Shown here: positions 33,142 through 42,314 of the stretch, piece after piece
Layout: every line of letters starts with the position of its first letter
Numbering within the stretch: the stretch's first letter is position 1
NCBI GenBank assembly: GCA_009774175.1
Contig: VSNG01000008.1
Location: forward strand, 56,588 to 109,919
Source: Lachnospiraceae bacterium
GTDB lineage: Bacteria; Bacillota; Clostridia; Lachnospirales; Lachnospiraceae
Reading direction: 5' to 3'
Length of the DNA: 53,332 nt
Position numbers and translations under genes: made by a program
Notes under the pieces: generated by a model
Seen by the model: the letters and a program-made list of their open reading frames with translations, nothing else
Databases searched by the model: none
Told to the model about the DNA's origin: nothing

Positions 33142-34822
33142 GTTGAAATCCCTCCTTAAAGCTCTCTCCCCGCAGCACAAGCGTTTCCAGCTGTTTTTTC
33201 TGAGAGGTTGCGGGGAAAGCAAAATAGCCGATCAGATCCCCTTCGTCCGGCATCCAGATATGCACGTTTTCCACCGGATACTGAGTCGCCGGCCAGGCAA
33301 GATAATCCGGCTGTCTGATAAAAGCCTTTGCCTCCATCTGCGGGATTTCCGTGACCTTCCACCCGTATGGAAGCGCATAAAACAAAAGTACCGCCACCGC
33401 CGCAATGCGCAAGATCTTTATACCTGCCCCTGAAAATCCCATCCGCCCGCTTCCTGCAAGCGTTCCAAGGGTCATGACCACCAGTATATAAATATAGGGG
33501 CCGCCGTAACGCATATGGGGCGCGCTGAAAAACCAGAAGGCAAGATTCACCAGTCCCGTCGAAATAAGCGCCGTCAATGCATATTCCCGTTTTCTGAAAC
33601 CCCTTACCAGCAGATACAACAGCACAGGAATACAGATAACCCCCGCCAGAAGTACAATACGGTTTCCCATATTCTGGGACAGAAACCAGCCGGGCACCCA
33701 GCCCGTAAGAGAATTGTCATACTCCGCCGCGCTCCGAAGCCCTCTTGCAAACATCTTGATATCCAGACTGTCCTCATAAAGCACCGCCGCATCCATCTTC
33801 CAGTCCGGATGGAACAGGTCGATTCCGGCGTAAGGATATACCACATAGCCCGAAATAATCACGTTCCGGATCAGCCATGGCGCCAGCACAAAAACACCCG
33901 CCGCCACATGGGCGGTCACCGCCTTCCCGTTCTTTTCTTTGATAAACAGATATAGCGGATACAAAGCCAGAAGCATTGTAGACGCGGCGGACAGCTTCAC
34001 CGTAACGGCATACACGCTCAACACGCAAAGAAAGCCGTACAAAGCGCCGTCCTTCTCCCCTTCCTCCCAAAACCTTGCCCACTTCGTAAAAATATAGAGA
34101 ATCAGCAGCATGGCCTCAATATCCGTGCCTGAGGAAGCAAGATCGTAAGATTTCTGCATCACATAAACCACCGTCACGCACTGTAACAGGTCTGAAACCC
34201 GCAGGCTCTTTTCTCCCCACAGTCTTACCGTGAAAGCCGCATAAACAAGCGCCGCCAGACAAAAGAACCCGTTCAGGCTGTGAAGGGACTGTCCCAGAAG
34301 CCAGCCAAGGCTGAACAACGCCTGCAGGCACATAAAAGCGCTGTTATAGGCAAGCCGCATGTGCAGGTTCCCAAGGCCCGGCACCACCCCGTATTCCTCC
34401 ACCCAGCGGATGGCCTGGGCGTGATACAGCCCCGTATCGTACTGCCCGGGACTCTGCGTCGTCCAAAGCAGGGTAAGGAGAAAACACAAAACCACAGCCA
34501 GAATCCGCCACGGACTCGGTTTCACCCCCGCGCAGCCGGGAAAAAGCCGGATATCCTTTTTCCTGTAAAACCGCCTGTACAGCCAGATAAAAAAGAGGAT
34601 CATGCCTGCCGCTCCCAAAATGGTGCAGGCGATCCCCGCCACTTTATAGAATAAGCTGAAAAACTGGGCGTAAACATTCAAAAAAAGAATGCCCGTCACG
34701 ATATAAACGTCGGGCCTTCCCATCGTCTCCAACCGGTTCTTGTACACGCTGTCCACAATCGCCTTGCCAAAGAGCAGGGAGGCTGCGCAGATCACCACCC
34801 ACGAAAAGAGCACTGTCAGCAT
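33134..34822 (-). CDS. Polytopic membrane protein, LIC_10190-like
   Basis: A 562-residue protein with about 13 helices. The outer loop reads SPGQYDTGLYHAQAIRWVEEYG, with Asp and His typical of a group of leptospiral and clostridial envelope proteins known as LIC_10190 family (from memory). The short loop NLHMRLAYNSAF follows. These are thought to be GT-C-like transferases but have no assigned reaction. ATG 34822 overlaps the end of the GtrB-like gene by 7 nt, and its own end overlaps the YdjC gene by 8 nt. The pairing with a GtrB-like enzyme suggests that it uses the lipid-linked sugar that enzyme makes. Confidence 0.77.
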   Translation of the reverse strand: MLTVLFSWVVICAASLLFGKAIVDSVYKNRLETMGRPDVYIVTGILFLNVYAQFFSLFYKVAGIACTILGAAGMILFFIWLYRRFYRKKDIRLFPGCAGVKPSPWRILAVVLCFLLTLLWTTQSPGQYDTGLYHAQAIRWVEEYGVVPGLGNLHMRLAYNSAFMCLQALFSLGWLLGQSLHSLNGFFCLAALVYAAFTVRLWGEKSLRVSDLLQCVTVVYVMQKSYDLASSGTDIEAMLLILYIFTKWARFWEEGEKDGALYGFLCVLSVYAVTVKLSAASTMLLALYPLYLFIKEKNGKAVTAHVAAGVFVLAPWLIRNVIISGYVVYPYAGIDLFHPDWKMDAAVLYEDSLDIKMFARGLRSAAEYDNSLTGWVPGWFLSQNMGNRIVLLAGVICIPVLLYLLVRGFRKREYALTALISTGLVNLAFWFFSAPHMRYGGPYIYILVVMTLGTLAGSGRMGFSGAGIKILRIAAVAVLLFYALPYGWKVTEIPQMEAKAFIRQPDYLAWPATQYPVENVHIWMPDEGDLIGYFAFPATSQKKQLETLVLRGESFKEGFQHE

Positions 34823-35805
34823 TCTTTCTCTTCCTCCTCTTCGCCCTCGCGCCACACAAGCGTGTCAATGATATACCGGGGCCTGTGCTTGGTTTCCATA
34901 TAAATCTTTCCCACATACTCCCCGATAATTCCGAGAGACAGAAGGGTAACGCCTCCCAGCATCAAGGTCACGCACAGGGTCGTCGTGTAGCCGGGCACAT
35001 TATTTCCTCTGGCCCAGTCCACCAGACCGATCACGCACATGATCACGCTGAACAGAAACACCAGAAACCCAAGCCCGCTGATCAGCCGGATGGGCCGTAT
35101 GCTCATGGAAGTAATGCCGTCCACAGCCAGCGTAAGCATCTTGTTCAGCGTATACTTGGAATGCCCCGCCTCCCTGGCCTTCACATCGAAATAAACCACG
35201 TTGGACGTAAATCCCATGGTGGGAATAAGCCCCCGCAAAAACAGATTCGTCTCCCCATACTCCGCAAGGGCATTCAGCGCCTTTCTGGAAAGCAGACGAT
35301 AATCCGCATGATTCGTAATCACGCGGCTTCCCAAAAGGTGCATCAGCCTGTAGTAGGCCGTAGCCGTGGCCTTCTTGAAAAAGCCGTCGGAGTGCCTGTC
35401 ATTGCGCACGCCGTAAACCACCTCGCAGCCCTCCATATAGCTTGCCAGAAAAAGATCCAGCGCCTCAATATCCTGCTGTAGGTCCGCGTCAATGGTAATC
35501 ACCGCATCCGCATGCTTTCTGGCCGTCATCATACCCGCCAGGATGGCGCTCTGATGTCCGTAATTTCCCGCCAGACTCACCACGCTGAAACGAGTATCGC
35601 CGGCGGCAATCTGATGGAGCAGGCGAAGCGTATCATCCTTGCTCCCATCGTTCACAAACATGATCTTGGAACCCGCCGCTATCTTGTTTTCCCGCTCCAG
35701 ACGGGCCAGCTTTTCTCCCATAACGGCGGCTGTTTTCTCCACCACCTCCTGCTCGTTATAGCAGGGCACCACCAGATATAAAATCGGAATTTCTCTCATT
35801 GTCAT
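34816..35805 (-). CDS. GtrB/CsbB-like polyprenyl-phosphate glycosyltransferase
   Basis: A 329-residue GT2 protein. YLVVPCYNEQEVV opens the GT-A domain, NDGSKDDT and DADLQQD are the nucleotide-sugar and metal sites, and HADYRLLSR lies further on. Two C-terminal helices (about 235-260 and 270-295) anchor it. GtrB-type enzymes make undecaprenyl-phosphate-glucose or related lipids at the inner face. ATG 35805 overlaps the epimerase stop as ATGA. The C-terminal tail is strongly acidic (EGEEEEEKEC). Together with the GtrA protein at 15751-16218 and the GtrII-like enzyme at 28054-29577 it could complete a Gtr-type side-chain system. Confidence 0.92.
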   Translation of the reverse strand: MTMREIPILYLVVPCYNEQEVVEKTAAVMGEKLARLERENKIAAGSKIMFVNDGSKDDTLRLLHQIAAGDTRFSVVSLAGNYGHQSAILAGMMTARKHADAVITIDADLQQDIEALDLFLASYMEGCEVVYGVRNDRHSDGFFKKATATAYYRLMHLLGSRVITNHADYRLLSRKALNALAEYGETNLFLRGLIPTMGFTSNVVYFDVKAREAGHSKYTLNKMLTLAVDGITSMSIRPIRLISGLGFLVFLFSVIMCVIGLVDWARGNNVPGYTTTLCVTLMLGGVTLLSLGIIGEYVGKIYMETKHRPRYIIDTLVWREGEEEEEKEC

Positions 35806-36800
35806 TTTTCCTCGTAATAGTCTCTGTACCACTCCACAAACCTGGCAAGTCCCTCCTCGATGGGGGTGTCGGGTTTAAAGTCATAATCCCGCATCAGATC
35901 GGCCACATCCGCATAGGTCTGATACACATCGCCGGGCTGCATGGGCAGATACTCTTTCTTCGCCTCCACGCCAAGACACCGCTCCAGCGCCGCCACATAG
36001 TCCATCAGCTTCACCGGCTTGTTGTTGCCGATATTGTAAAGCTTATAGAAGGCGCCTTTTTCATTCTCTGCGGGCGGATTGCACAGAATGTTTTCCACAC
36101 CCCGCACAATATCGTCGATATAGGTAAAGTCCCGATACATATCCCCTTTGTTGTAAATCTGAATGGGTTCTCCCGCAAGGATTTTTTTCGTAAATTTAAA
36201 GTACGCCATATCCGGCCTGCCGAAAGGTCCGTAAACCGTGAAAAAGCGAAGCCCTGTCACAGGAATCCGATAGAGCTTACTGTAAGCGTGGGCCATCAGC
36301 TCGTTGGACTTTTTGGTGGCCGCATAGAGGCTCACCGGCTCGTCCACCTTATCCTCCGTGGAAAAGGGCACTTTATCATTTCCGCCGTAAACGGAACTGG
36401 AGGAAGCGTATACCAGATGCTCCACCGGGAAGTACCGGCATCCCTCCAGAACATGAAAGAATCCCATCATATTGGATTCCATATAGGCTTTGGGATTATC
36501 TATGCTGTAGCGGACGCCCGCCTGCGCCCCCAGATTCACCACAATCTGCGGCCTGAACTCCTGAAACACGCGTAACACATCCGCATTGTCCGCCAGATCG
36601 CCCTTAATAAAGCTGTAGTTGTCATAAGCGTCAAGAACCGCCAGCCGGTCTTCCTTGAGCTTCACATCGTAGTAGTCGTTCATGTTGTCAAAGCCGACCA
36701 CCCTGGCCCCCTTCTCCAGAAGGCTTCTGGATAGATGAAAACCGATAAAGCCTGCGCCGCCGGTAATCAGATATGTCTTAGAGGAATCCAATGCTTTCAT
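35802..36800 (-). CDS. NAD-dependent sugar epimerase, UDP-glucuronate 4-epimerase-like
   Basis: A 332-residue extended short-chain dehydrogenase. ITGGAGFIGFHLS (residues 12-24) binds NAD, SSSSVYGGN carries the catalytic Ser/Thr region, and YAATKKSNE gives the Tyr-x3-Lys pair. The LYRIPVTGLRFFTVYGPFGRPDMA segment is characteristic of UDP-glucuronate 4-epimerases. It would turn UDP-glucuronate, made by the dehydrogenase encoded just upstream, into UDP-galacturonate. The 22-nt gap to that gene and the ATGA overlap with the next show tight coupling. Substrate choice is family-based inference. Confidence 0.9.
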   Translation of the reverse strand: MKALDSSKTYLITGGAGFIGFHLSRSLLEKGARVVGFDNMNDYYDVKLKEDRLAVLDAYDNYSFIKGDLADNADVLRVFQEFRPQIVVNLGAQAGVRYSIDNPKAYMESNMMGFFHVLEGCRYFPVEHLVYASSSSVYGGNDKVPFSTEDKVDEPVSLYAATKKSNELMAHAYSKLYRIPVTGLRFFTVYGPFGRPDMAYFKFTKKILAGEPIQIYNKGDMYRDFTYIDDIVRGVENILCNPPAENEKGAFYKLYNIGNNKPVKLMDYVAALERCLGVEAKKEYLPMQPGDVYQTYADVADLMRDYDFKPDTPIEEGLARFVEWYRDYYEEK

Positions 36801-36822
36801 ATTTCCTTTACTCCCTTTCCGC

Positions 36823-38133
36823 CTAGCGCCCTATGCTGTAATACTCAATTCCCGCTTCCTTCATCTTCGCCACGTCATACACGTTTCTTCCGTCGTACAC
36901 AAGCGGAATCCGCATCTTTTCCTTATACGTCTCAGGCGCCAAGCCGCGAATCTCCTCCCACTCCGTAAAGACGAAACAGATATTGGCTCCCTCCAGCGCC
37001 TCAACGGGGCTGTTTACATAGGAAATGGAACCCCTGCCGTTTTTCCCTTCCGGGTAAACCTTCTGGAAATTCTGTGCCGCCACAGGATCGTAAGCCGTAA
37101 TCTGCGCGCCGTTATCCAGAAGCAGCTTTACGTTATCCAGCGAAGGCGCCTCCCGCAGGTCGTCGGTGCCCGGCTTGAAGGCCAGTCCCAGCACCGCCAC
37201 CTTCAACCCTTCGAAGGTAATCATTCTCTTACATGCCTTCTGGTACAGTCTGGTCTTCTGGGCCGCGTTCACATCCACCGCCGCCTCCACCGTCTTTAAC
37301 TTATAACCGTACTGCCCGGCCAGATATTTTAACGCCTTCGTATCTTTGGGGAAGCAGCTGCCGCCGTAGCCGATGCCGGCGTTTAAGAATTTTGCGCCGA
37401 TACGGGCGTCGTAGCTCATGCCCTGCGCCACTGCGTCGATGTCCGCGCCGACCAGTTCGCAGAGGTTTGCGATATCGTTCATATAGGAAATTTTCAGGGC
37501 CAGAAAATCATTGCAGGCATACTTGATCATCTCTGCGGAACGCCGGTTTACCGACACGATGGGCAGACCGAAGGGCTCATAAATCTTCTTAAGCGTCTCC
37601 TCCGCTTCTTTGCTCTGTGTGCCGATAATAATGCGGGCCGCATGCAGCGTATCGTGCACCGCAGAACCCTGCGCCAGAAATTCGGGGTTGGAAGCCACCT
37701 CCACCTTCACATCACGAATCAGGAAATCCCGGATAAACTGTTCCACCTTATCGTTTGTCCCTACAGGCACTGTGGATTTCACCACCACCAGACAGTCCCG
37801 CTCCACAGATTCCGCAATCTGTCTCGAAACCGTAGCGATATAATTCAGGTTTGCAGAACCGTCCGGCTGCTCCGGCGTTCCCACGCCGATGAAAATAGCG
37901 TCCTTATCCCGGTAGGCCTGCGCGTAATCCGTGGTATAATGCAGCCTGCCAGCGGCGTTGTTCTTTCGCATCAGCTCTTCCAGCCCCTCTTCGAAAATAG
38001 GGCTTTCTCCGGCCTCCATCATCCTGACCTTTTTCTCATCCACATCCACGCAGGTGACGTCGTGACCTTTCTCTGCAAAACACACGCCGGCCACCAGTCC
38101 CACATATCCCGTTCCTGCCACTGCTATTTTCAT
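36823..38133 (-). CDS. ugd: UDP-glucose 6-dehydrogenase
   Basis: A 436-residue enzyme that oxidises UDP-glucose to UDP-glucuronate with two NAD. It shows the N-terminal Rossmann motif GTGYVGLVAG (residues 7-16), VKSTVPVGT, the SNPEFLAQGSA segment, the catalytic Cys in GYGGSCFPKD, and a C-terminal UDP-binding domain with LAFKPGTDDLREAP. Start 38133 fits the family (MKIAVAGTGYVG); longer frames overlap the preceding GT2. An AAGGAGG sequence lies 11 nt upstream. The product feeds the next gene, the 4-epimerase. Confidence 0.96.
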   Translation of the reverse strand: MKIAVAGTGYVGLVAGVCFAEKGHDVTCVDVDEKKVRMMEAGESPIFEEGLEELMRKNNAAGRLHYTTDYAQAYRDKDAIFIGVGTPEQPDGSANLNYIATVSRQIAESVERDCLVVVKSTVPVGTNDKVEQFIRDFLIRDVKVEVASNPEFLAQGSAVHDTLHAARIIIGTQSKEAEETLKKIYEPFGLPIVSVNRRSAEMIKYACNDFLALKISYMNDIANLCELVGADIDAVAQGMSYDARIGAKFLNAGIGYGGSCFPKDTKALKYLAGQYGYKLKTVEAAVDVNAAQKTRLYQKACKRMITFEGLKVAVLGLAFKPGTDDLREAPSLDNVKLLLDNGAQITAYDPVAAQNFQKVYPEGKNGRGSISYVNSPVEALEGANICFVFTEWEEIRGLAPETYKEKMRIPLVYDGRNVYDVAKMKEAGIEYYSIGR

Positions 38134-38159
38134 TTTCCCTGTATCCTCCTTCGCATTGA

Positions 38160-39050
38160 TTATTCCCGATATTTTCTTTTCCAATTTCCATATAAGAAGA
38201 AAGACGGCAGATAACAAACCAAATACAGCAGTTTGTTTGGTATTTCCGCAAAAAGCCGCTTCCCATCATATCCCGCAAAGTATCCGTAGATAATGTAGAG
38301 AACCATCATCTTCACTTTCACCTTAAAACAGGTCTGTGCATTCTCCAGATATATTTTTGAACGCAGCATCATCCCTCTGGGGGAATGTATTTTCATCCTG
38401 CGCCCCGTATTGGTCAGCCCGTCCTCCAAATAATCGCAGATATACACGTTTTTATTGATGTGCACCATCTGGTAGGGGCCTGACATCTGCATCCACACCA
38501 CATCCTCGGGCATGTATTTTTCTCCCGCAAAAACGGGAAAAGGGTACTGTTTCAGGATGTCCGTATAGAAGACCTCCGCCTTGTCCCCGCCGATATTTCC
38601 GTTAATGCGCACATGCAGATAGGTGTCGATCTTCCCGTCTTCGGGAAAATACGCCGTATTCACCCTGCCGTCGCTGTGGCACCTCAAAAAGCTGTAGCCG
38701 CACAGATTGGGCCTGTCTTTGTATTTTTCATGGCAGGAAAGAATGACGGCCACCGCATCCTCTGGCAGATAATCGTCGCTGTCCACAATATAGGTCAGCT
38801 CCGATTCTATCATGGCGATGCCTCTGTTGAGGGCCACATGTTTTCCGGCATTCTCCTGTCTTTCATAGAGAATGGGAATTTTGTTTTCCTGTCTGTAGCG
38901 CCGAATCAGCTCGGACGTGCCGTCGCTGCTTCCGTCGTCCACCACAAGCCATGTGAAATTCTGACTGGTCTGCCGCAGCAGGCTCTCGTACAGCTTCGGC
39001 AGAAAACCCGCCCTGTTATACGCGGGCGTTATAATCGTAAGCAAACTCAT
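38160..39050 (-). CDS. GT2 glycosyltransferase
   Basis: A 296-residue GT-A enzyme: TIITPAYNRAGFL, VDDGSSDGT, VDSDDYLPEDAV (DxD metal site) and a later PEDVVW acid as likely catalytic base. Instead of a distinct membrane anchor it has a C-terminal hydrophobic and basic stretch (about 245-290) that may bind the membrane peripherally. It is expected to add one sugar to a lipid-linked glycan in the cytoplasm. Located between the GT4 and ugd genes in the eight-gene operon. Confidence 0.9.
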   Translation of the reverse strand: MSLLTIITPAYNRAGFLPKLYESLLRQTSQNFTWLVVDDGSSDGTSELIRRYRQENKIPILYERQENAGKHVALNRGIAMIESELTYIVDSDDYLPEDAVAVILSCHEKYKDRPNLCGYSFLRCHSDGRVNTAYFPEDGKIDTYLHVRINGNIGGDKAEVFYTDILKQYPFPVFAGEKYMPEDVVWMQMSGPYQMVHINKNVYICDYLEDGLTNTGRRMKIHSPRGMMLRSKIYLENAQTCFKVKVKMMVLYIIYGYFAGYDGKRLFAEIPNKLLYLVCYLPSFFLYGNWKRKYRE

Positions 39051-39055
39051 AGGCT

Positions 39056-40141
39056 TTATTTCCCTGTAAACGAGGAGGACGAAGCCTCCGTTTCCAGCCC
39101 GGCCGCCTCCAGAAATTTTTCCGCTATCTTTTCCACGCAGTACTGCTCCCTGATCCGCGCCGCGCCCTCTGAAAGGCGCGAAGAAAGCGCTTCATCGGAA
39201 GCGATGCGGCACATCGCCCGGGCCATCGCCGCCTTATCTCCCACGGGCACAAGCAGGCCGCTCTCCTCGGGCTTAATATAGATTCTCGCCCCGCCGATGG
39301 GACAGTCCGTGGAAATCGTAGGTATCCCCATGGCAAGGGCTTCCAGCATGGAATTGGAAATGCCCTCATAGTCCGAGGACAGCACGAACATGGCGGCATC
39401 CTTTATCTGTTCCCTCACATCCGCCTGAAAACCGTGCCACACCACCAGAGAGTCAATTTGCAGACGGGACGCCTGCTCCTTCAGCTGCCCCTCCAGCTCC
39501 CCTTCTCCGTATATATGCAGCTCGTAATCCGGGAATTTCTTTGTAAACTCCGCAAAGGCCTCCAGCAAAAGAGCCTGATTTTTCTGTTTGTGCAGACGGC
39601 CCACGGTCACGATCCTGTGACTGCGGCTGCCGGTATGGCGGGACGGCACGTCCGCGTCAACCGGATTTGGTATCACAACGGCTTTTTTACCTATCTCTTC
39701 CGGAAAATAGGAAATACCGTCCCGGGTCTGAAAGGTAATCCGCCCGGCCCGTCTGTAGGCCCAGTTTCGCAGCGCCTTTACATTGCAGCTGTCCGGGCTG
39801 TTTCGTTCCGCCACCAGAACCGGCCGCTTCATCCCCCGGGCCGTCATCACCGAAAACACCGCGCCCATGACGCAGAAAGCAAAAACGCAGCTGTCCGGGT
39901 TCTTCTTAAAATACCGCCGCATGGCTGCAAGCCGCTTTATCATCACAAGGGGATTGCCGTTTGATTTCGGCGCAACGCTGAAATCCTCCACCTTATCGTT
40001 AAGGGCATAGGCATGCTCATACCCGGCGAACTGCATAATGGCCACTTCAAATCCCCTTCTGACATACTCGTTGGAGAGAAGGGATATGACCCGTTCCGTA
40101 CCGCCTCCCGTCATGTTGGGAATAATAAATATGATCTTCAT
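39056..40141 (-). CDS. GT4 glycosyltransferase
   Basis: A 361-residue GT-B enzyme. The N-terminal domain has the Gly-rich loop MTGGGTERV; the C-terminal domain has VTVGRLHKQKNQ and the nucleotide-sugar site SSDYEGISNSMLEALAMGIP with two Glu seven residues apart. It is a retaining cytoplasmic transferase. I use the second Met (40141), because the first (40153) lies almost on top of its GAGGA ribosome site. The Ser-rich C-terminus (ASSSSFTGK) is unusual but short. It follows the GT8 gene by 18 nt. Confidence 0.92.
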   Translation of the reverse strand: MKIIFIIPNMTGGGTERVISLLSNEYVRRGFEVAIMQFAGYEHAYALNDKVEDFSVAPKSNGNPLVMIKRLAAMRRYFKKNPDSCVFAFCVMGAVFSVMTARGMKRPVLVAERNSPDSCNVKALRNWAYRRAGRITFQTRDGISYFPEEIGKKAVVIPNPVDADVPSRHTGSRSHRIVTVGRLHKQKNQALLLEAFAEFTKKFPDYELHIYGEGELEGQLKEQASRLQIDSLVVWHGFQADVREQIKDAAMFVLSSDYEGISNSMLEALAMGIPTISTDCPIGGARIYIKPEESGLLVPVGDKAAMARAMCRIASDEALSSRLSEGAARIREQYCVEKIAEKFLEAAGLETEASSSSFTGK

Positions 40142-40159
40142 ACTGTCAATCATTCCTCT

Positions 40160-41098
40160 TTATTTTTCGCCGCCAAGGATTCTTTTGACCTTACCCAGGG
40201 CCCGGCCAAAAAGCGTGGGCCCGTGATAACGCCGCGCTTTCTTTTCGTCAAACAGGCATGTAAGATCCGGCTGGCTGTTCACATATTCCCACCAGAGACT
40301 GCCCAGGTTCGTATCGTAACGGTTCCAGGGCTTGTCCCCCGCATAGTGAATGATCACAGGCGCTTCCATGGCCTGGACATACTCCTCCTCGGTACACAGC
40401 CCCTGTTCCACAAAGAGATGGTATTCTTCCTTTGGCATATAAGCCAGCCGATTATATTTTGGCGGCAAAAAACGGATTGCCCCCTTACAGGTAATATTTA
40501 AAATATCCTGATCCTGATAGTAGAGCTTCCGGCGCGCCAGTTCATCCCACGTCTTTTTCAGATTCAGGCGGCGAAGCTTGGAAAGGTTTAACAGGGTAAC
40601 GCCCGCGTTAATATAGCTTCCCTTCTGCCCCTCCAGCATATGCCAGTAATCCCGCCTGCTGTTCCACTCCCATTTGTCGGACAGGTTCACCGCGCCCTTT
40701 ACCGCCGCAAAGGCCATGCCGGACAACGGCGTCTCCCAGAGCTCCAGCAGGCTGTCCCTGATCAGGATGTCCGCGTCCAAATACAGAATCTTATCCGTAT
40801 CGGGCAGCAGTCCCGGCAGCGCCAGTCTCAGATATGTCCCCGCAGAGATCCCCCTCACTTCATAGGAATCCGCATAAGGATTTTCAATACAGTGCATGAA
40901 AAGAACCGATTCCGGGTCTCTTCTCACAACCGCCTGCCGCAGCTTTTCTTCCACCCATCCGGCTTTCTGTGTGCAGACGCAGTGAATCTCGCAGTGGCAG
41001 GACGCGCGGACGCAGCTGTCCGTCAATGAAGCCGCAGCCGCCTGTACCGGCGCAGTCAGATTTTCGTCAAAGCAAAAAACGGCTTTTATCCTTTCCAC
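40160..41098 (-). CDS. GT8 glycosyltransferase
   Basis: A 312-residue retaining transferase: IKAVFCFDENL at the start, ILYLDADILIRD with the DxD site, SYINAGVTLLNL, and IIHYAGDKPWNR, the GT8 HxGxxKPW motif. I choose GTG 41098, preceded by GGGAGG with a 6-nt gap, because the family begins exactly there; ATG 41122 would add eight residues. Longer frames encode a Phe/Arg-rich leader crossing the promoter. First gene of the eight-gene operon. GT8 enzymes in such loci usually add galactose or glucose. Confidence 0.9.
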   Translation of the reverse strand: MERIKAVFCFDENLTAPVQAAAASLTDSCVRASCHCEIHCVCTQKAGWVEEKLRQAVVRRDPESVLFMHCIENPYADSYEVRGISAGTYLRLALPGLLPDTDKILYLDADILIRDSLLELWETPLSGMAFAAVKGAVNLSDKWEWNSRRDYWHMLEGQKGSYINAGVTLLNLSKLRRLNLKKTWDELARRKLYYQDQDILNITCKGAIRFLPPKYNRLAYMPKEEYHLFVEQGLCTEEEYVQAMEAPVIIHYAGDKPWNRYDTNLGSLWWEYVNSQPDLTCLFDEKKARRYHGPTLFGRALGKVKRILGGEK

Positions 41099-41168
41099 CT
41101 TGCCCCTCCCTACGGTTTTCATGCAAACCCGCCCTGAAAATACTTTGCGGTTCTGCGCGAACAATATT

Positions 41169-41197
41169 ATTCTACCCTGATACCATGAAAAAAGCAA
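41169..41197 (-). promoter_or_regulatory. Promoter for the eight-gene glycosyltransferase operon
   Basis: On the minus strand TTGCTT (41192-41197) and TAGAAT (41169-41174) are 17 nt apart. It lies 71 nt before the GTG start of the GT8 gene. Confidence 0.72.
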
Positions 41198-41230
41198 GAA
41201 ATCCTGATGAATTCCCCGCCGTCCCCTCCC

Positions 41231-41259
41231 TTGCCAAAAAACGCAAAGAAAGATATAAT
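41231..41259 (+). promoter_or_regulatory. Promoter for the plus-strand GT2 gene
   Basis: TTGCCA (41231-41236) and a perfect TATAAT (41254-41259) are 17 nt apart, 35 nt before ATG 41295. It is the strongest-looking plus-strand promoter in the window and lies back to back with that of the eight-gene operon. Confidence 0.82.
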
Positions 41260-41294
41260 ATCCGCGAAAGCAAAAACACAGGAAGGAGACCGCC

Positions 41295-42308
41295 ATGTCC
41301 AACCCGTTTTTATCCGTCATCGTACCCGTATACAACGTAGAACCCTATCTGACGCAGTGTCTTGACAGCATTCTGTCCCAGACCTTCGCAGACTTTGAGG
41401 TAATCCTTGTGGACGACGGCTCCACCGACGGCTCCGGCGCCCTCTGCGACAGCTATGCCGAAAAAGACGGACGGTTTCTCTGTATTCACAAGGAAAACGG
41501 CGGGCTGGTATCGGCCAGACAGGCCGGTTTCCCCTATGCAAAAGGCCAATACGTCACCTTTGTGGACAGCGACGACTGGATCGCCCCCGGCATGTATGCG
41601 CGCATGTGCGCCGCCGCTGAAGAAACCGGCGCGGAAGCGGTCTGCTGCAATTACACCGCTGTCACAAAAAAAGGCGACATCCTTTGCCGTTCTTCCTTTT
41701 CTGCAGGCCTCTACGACAAAGCGCAGCTGGAAGAGCATGTCTATCCCCGCATGATATACTCCGGCAGCTACTTCACCTACGGCGCGGCTCCCAATCTGTG
41801 GAACAAGCTGTTTCGAAGGGAACTTCTCGCAAAAAATCTCTGCCACGTTCCTCTTACGGTCAAGGTGGGAGAAGACGCCCTTGTATCCTATATCTGTCTG
41901 CTGGAAGCCTCCAGCATCTATTTTTGCGATGAATATTTTTATTATTACAGAAGCAGTTCTTCCTCACTGACGCACAACATGGATCAAAACCGCCTTGCGG
42001 AAAACCATGTGCTGTTTGAGACTCTTCTTGGGACAATTGACTTTTCCCTCTATCCTTACATGGAACGGCAGCTTAACTATTATATTGTCTACCAGTGTCT
42101 GCTGACCTTTGTTCCTGTATTTTCTTCCATGGCTGGAGGAGACGGGGATTCTCGCCGCCTGTTTTTGTCAGAGTGCGCCTGTCCGCCTGTCAAAAAAGCC
42201 TTCCGCCATGTGAGAATCAGCAGCATCAAGGGTCTTCACAACAGGCTTTACGCCCTCTGCATCCGCTACAGACTCTACCGCCTGTTTCGTTTTTTCCTGA
42301 TCCATTAA
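41295..42308 (+). CDS. GT2 glycosyltransferase
   Basis: A 337-residue GT-A enzyme: SVIVPVYNVEPYL, VDDGSTDGS, VDSDDWIAPGM (DxD) and VGEDALVS with the likely catalytic acid. The C-terminal third is Tyr-rich and ends basic and hydrophobic (YRLYRLFRFFLIH), probably for membrane contact. AAGGAG lies before ATG. It is cytoplasmic and probably extends the glycan. It is alone on the plus strand between two minus operons and ends 6 nt from the converging gene, with no terminator visible in between. Confidence 0.92.
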   Translation: MSNPFLSVIVPVYNVEPYLTQCLDSILSQTFADFEVILVDDGSTDGSGALCDSYAEKDGRFLCIHKENGGLVSARQAGFPYAKGQYVTFVDSDDWIAPGMYARMCAAAEETGAEAVCCNYTAVTKKGDILCRSSFSAGLYDKAQLEEHVYPRMIYSGSYFTYGAAPNLWNKLFRRELLAKNLCHVPLTVKVGEDALVSYICLLEASSIYFCDEYFYYYRSSSSSLTHNMDQNRLAENHVLFETLLGTIDFSLYPYMERQLNYYIVYQCLLTFVPVFSSMAGGDGDSRRLFLSECACPPVKKAFRHVRISSIKGLHNRLYALCIRYRLYRLFRFFLIH

Positions 42309-42314
42309 ATCCGC

